This document shows positions 61,791 to 64,000 of a stretch of 64,000 bases of DNA, one piece after another; the stretch's first letter is position 1; each line of letters begins with the position of its first letter. This stretch comes from Paenibacillus sp. BIC5C1 (GTDB lineage Bacteria > Bacillota > Bacilli > Paenibacillales > Paenibacillaceae). Below the pieces are notes generated by a model. It saw only the letters and a program-made list of their open reading frames with translations. It was not told the origin of the DNA and made no database searches. The position numbers and the translations under genes are program-made. The stretch spans positions 6,758,001 through 6,822,000 of the forward strand of contig NZ_CP135922.1 of assembly GCF_032399705.1 (NCBI RefSeq), given 5' to 3'.

Positions 61791-61863
61791 TCTAATTCAT
61801 TGATATAGTCATACTGTACACGTATACAACTTCTGGTCATCTTACTGAGAATCGGATACTTGC

Positions 61864-62895
61864 TTACGCCGGATCTTTCGTATCCGCCGTCTCCGGCTCC
61901 ATAATTTCAGTGGTATCTGGGTCTAGCCAGTTCGCGAGCAGGGTTCGCACATATTGCAGATCGCTCTCTGACAAATCATAGTACCACGTCCCGCTGCGCG
62001 TTGCGCCTTCACCCTTAAGCATGTAATTGCTGATTGTTGGCGTGCTGTCTTTCATATATAGAGACTCGGCAAATTTCACGATGAAATCCGAGTTCATGTT
62101 GGTTGTAAAATTCGATCCGGCAATCTGGATAACGTCCGGGATCTTGGTCAGATTTTTGACCTCAAGCGCACGATTCATGAAGGCACTTAAAAAAAGACGG
62201 TGCCGCATCGTCCGATTGAAATCGGAATCTTCCCGGTAACGCACATAGCCCAGCGCTTCTTCGCCGCTGTATATCGGTTTGTTCGCTTCAACAAACAGCT
62301 TCTCATGTGCTTTCGATTTGTTCTCAATATTTTTCTTGATCGGCAATTCAACACCGCCAACCGCATCAACAATATCCTTGAGTCCGTTAAAATTAATCGC
62401 GGCATAGAAATCGACTTTGTTTTCCAACAGATGCTCCACAGTATCCATCGCCATCTTTGCTTCACCATGCGCATAGGCTGAGTTAATCTTCGACTTCACA
62501 TCCCGGCCGATAATATCGGTATAGGAGTCACGCGGAATGGACAGCAGCAACACTTTATTTTCTTCCGGACGCACAACAGAATAGATCATGGTATCCGATC
62601 GGCTTGGTTCGTTATCCCGTTGGTCAATTCCTAGCAACAACAGCGAGAATGGATCGGTATGTTCTACAACGGGTGCATCCTTATCGCCAACAGGCTTGAA
62701 GGATTCATCGAGCGTTTCCTTTACGGTTTCCGAAGCAAACAGATTAAATGCAAACACAACGAGTTGCTTTTGATAGATAAATCCGAGTCCCCCCAGCACA
62801 ATCAAAGTACTCAGGATGATAATCAAAGGTTTCTTCCATCTCTTCTTCGGTTTCTTCGGCTTCCGTCTGGTTAAATGTGCAGCACTGTTCTCCAT
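61864..62895 (-). CDS. LytR-CpsA-Psr (LCP) family wall polymer ligase
   Basis: Predicted 343-residue membrane-anchored enzyme: a very basic cytoplasmic N-terminus (RRKPKKPKKRWKK), one helix (24-44) and an extracellular LCP domain (85-250). Visible LCP motifs are LLLLGIDQRDNEPSRSDTMI, LSIPRDSYTDI, KINSAYAHGEAKM, VDAVGGVELPI and GYVRYREDSDFNRTMRHRLFL, containing the conserved Asp and Arg residues that bind the lipid diphosphate and Mg. LCP enzymes attach teichoic acid or capsule to peptidoglycan. GGAG is five bases before the second ATG, which is chosen; the first ATG is at 62898. Monocistronic. Confidence 0.9.
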   Translation of the reverse strand: MENSAAHLTRRKPKKPKKRWKKPLIIILSTLIVLGGLGFIYQKQLVVFAFNLFASETVKETLDESFKPVGDKDAPVVEHTDPFSLLLLGIDQRDNEPSRSDTMIYSVVRPEENKVLLLSIPRDSYTDIIGRDVKSKINSAYAHGEAKMAMDTVEHLLENKVDFYAAINFNGLKDIVDAVGGVELPIKKNIENKSKAHEKLFVEANKPIYSGEEALGYVRYREDSDFNRTMRHRLFLSAFMNRALEVKNLTKIPDVIQIAGSNFTTNMNSDFIVKFAESLYMKDSTPTISNYMLKGEGATRSGTWYYDLSESDLQYVRTLLANWLDPDTTEIMEPETADTKDPA

Positions 62896-63008
62896 CATAT
62901 CTCCTTTAATAACGGTCTTAGAATCATTTAACTATATTAATAACACGTTTTCAATAGATTACGTTATAATCTGCTATACAAGAAATGACACAGAAGGAGC
63001 GATGAACG

Positions 63009-63983
63009 ATGGAATATCGACGTTTGGGGAATAGCGGTCTGCGCGTTTCCTCACTTGGACTGGGCACCAATGCCTTTGGTAAACGGGCGGATGACCCAAC
63101 TTCTATCCGCATTATTCATGCGGCACTGGATCAAGGAATCAATTTTATCGATACCGCCAACATCTACGCCGGAACGGAATCGGAGCGGATTATCGGACAA
63201 GCCCTGGCAGGCAGACGTGAAAACGCTGTGCTTGCTACCAAAGCCGGTCTCCCCCGGCACGAGGGTCCCAATGGGCGCGGTTCATCCCGCTATCATTTGC
63301 AGCAAGAGCTTGAACATAGCCTGCGGCGTCTGCAAACGGACTATGTGGATCTGTATCAGATCCATACCTTTGATCCGCACACACCACTGGATGAGACACT
63401 GCGCACATTGGACGATATGGTCACTTCCGGCAAAGTCCGCTATATCGGAGCTTCCAACTATGTAGCCTGGGAGCTGATGAAAGCTCTGGGTACCAGCGAG
63501 CTAAAAGGATATGTACGTTATATCTCGACCCAAACCAGCTACTCGCTGGCTGATCGCACACCTGAGCTTGAACTTGTACCGCTGTGCCTTGATCAAGGCG
63601 TCGGCATCATTCCATATTTCCCGCTGGCTGGCGGCATTCTAACAGGTAAATACAATGGCGAAGCTGGCGTGCCTTCCGGTTCCAGAGCGGATACTGATCC
63701 GGCCTTCAATCGTTTCTTGTTGGAACATAATATTAAATTAGGTGAGCAAGTCAGTGAAAAGGCATCGGCGTATGGCTGCTCCCCAAGTGTCCTGTCGCTC
63801 GCCTGGCTGTTGGCACGCCCTGCTGTTTCGACGGTTATCGTTGGTGCAACGAGCACCGAACAGCTGGAGCATAATCTGGCTAGCGTGGACATGAAACTAA
63901 CCAATGATATGATTTCCGAGCTCGACCAACTCAGCGACTCTTTCCGCTATGGTAAGCCATTTGCGACTTATCGGATTGATTGA
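63009..63983 (+). CDS. Aldo/keto reductase
   Basis: Predicted 324-residue NADPH-dependent oxidoreductase with a TIM barrel. NFIDTANIYAGTESERIIG holds the catalytic Asp and Tyr, LATKAGL the Lys and YQIHTFDP the His. ASNYVAWEL and IPYFPLAGGILTGKY fit the YhdN/YajO group, and VIVGATSTEQLEHNL binds the cofactor phosphate. AAGGAGC lies nine bases before the ATG; another ATG at 63002 is out of frame. Substrate unknown. The gene is close to the right edge of the window and appears complete. Confidence 0.9.
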   Translation: MEYRRLGNSGLRVSSLGLGTNAFGKRADDPTSIRIIHAALDQGINFIDTANIYAGTESERIIGQALAGRRENAVLATKAGLPRHEGPNGRGSSRYHLQQELEHSLRRLQTDYVDLYQIHTFDPHTPLDETLRTLDDMVTSGKVRYIGASNYVAWELMKALGTSELKGYVRYISTQTSYSLADRTPELELVPLCLDQGVGIIPYFPLAGGILTGKYNGEAGVPSGSRADTDPAFNRFLLEHNIKLGEQVSEKASAYGCSPSVLSLAWLLARPAVSTVIVGATSTEQLEHNLASVDMKLTNDMISELDQLSDSFRYGKPFATYRID

Positions 63984-64000
63984 ATCAACACAAAAAACCT

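Noticed and set aside
1..64000. CRISPR array, prophage, insertion sequence or rRNA/tRNA genes
   Set aside because: No regularly spaced repeats, transposase, integrase, phage structural genes or tRNA/rRNA-like sequences were recognised on either strand.

Overview
The window looks like a chromosomal stretch of a Paenibacillus-type, spore-forming Bacillota species. The evidence is Gram-positive style ribosome binding sites (AAGGAGG) before nearly every gene, intermediate GC content, a Spo0E-type phosphatase, CsbD and UPF0316 proteins, a YjlC-Ndh pair, LCP wall enzymes, CcpA-like cre sites and many secreted plant-polysaccharide enzymes. No rRNA, tRNA, CRISPR array, phage or intact transposon was seen. 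Most genes are short transcription units closed by clear rho-independent hairpins.

Layout. 1-4000: an ABC sugar-binding lipoprotein (partial) faces a mannan-disaccharide operon (cellobiose 2-epimerase, GH130 mannosylglucose phosphorylase) followed by its LacI regulator, which appears to start at CTG. 4000-12300: secreted PL1 pectate lyase, UPF0316 membrane protein, an amino-acid dehydrogenase with a large insertion, an ABC exporter pair, and a secreted GH43-CBM13 enzyme; the two secreted enzymes have cre-like sites upstream. 12500-16300: OmpR-type two-component system with two PepSY proteins (ykoGHIJ-like). 16360-19000: NmrA-like oxidoreductase and the DUF1641/NADH dehydrogenase II operon. 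19680-22450: a two-gene operon in which a C39/BtrH-like protein with Cys-His-Asp residues precedes an ECF sigma factor fused to a degenerate relative of the same fold. 22600-31800: CsbD, sugar-nucleotide epimerase, cupin, DUF1835, TVP38, a long HNH protein with a tiny CxxC protein upstream, acyltransferase and photolyase. 31780-36140: SARP-type response regulator and a giant hybrid kinase with two kinase modules. 36350-48400: SRPBCC protein, methyltransferase, OYE reductase, peptidase T, Crp-family regulator, cytosolic MCP, AgcS symporter beside a GlnL-like regulator, Spo0E-like phosphatase, acetate transporter, a secreted small protein, an HTH remnant and a thioesterase with a 3' frameshift. 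48430-50450: TetR/SDR pair and a small acidic protein. 50530-56590: OmpR-type two-component system divergent from a VTC / DUF4956 / DUF4353 operon, with mirrored regulator boxes between them. 56700-64000: palindromic repeat, methyltransferase, FHA-winged-helix regulator, two tiny membrane proteins, DUF2339 protein, LCP protein and aldo/keto reductase.

The most unusual features are the sigma-factor/pseudo-peptidase pair, the VTC-DUF4956-DUF4353 module with its divergent two-component system, the two-kinase hybrid sensor, and several genes under 60 codons. All functional calls come from reading the sequence and family knowledge; no database search was run.
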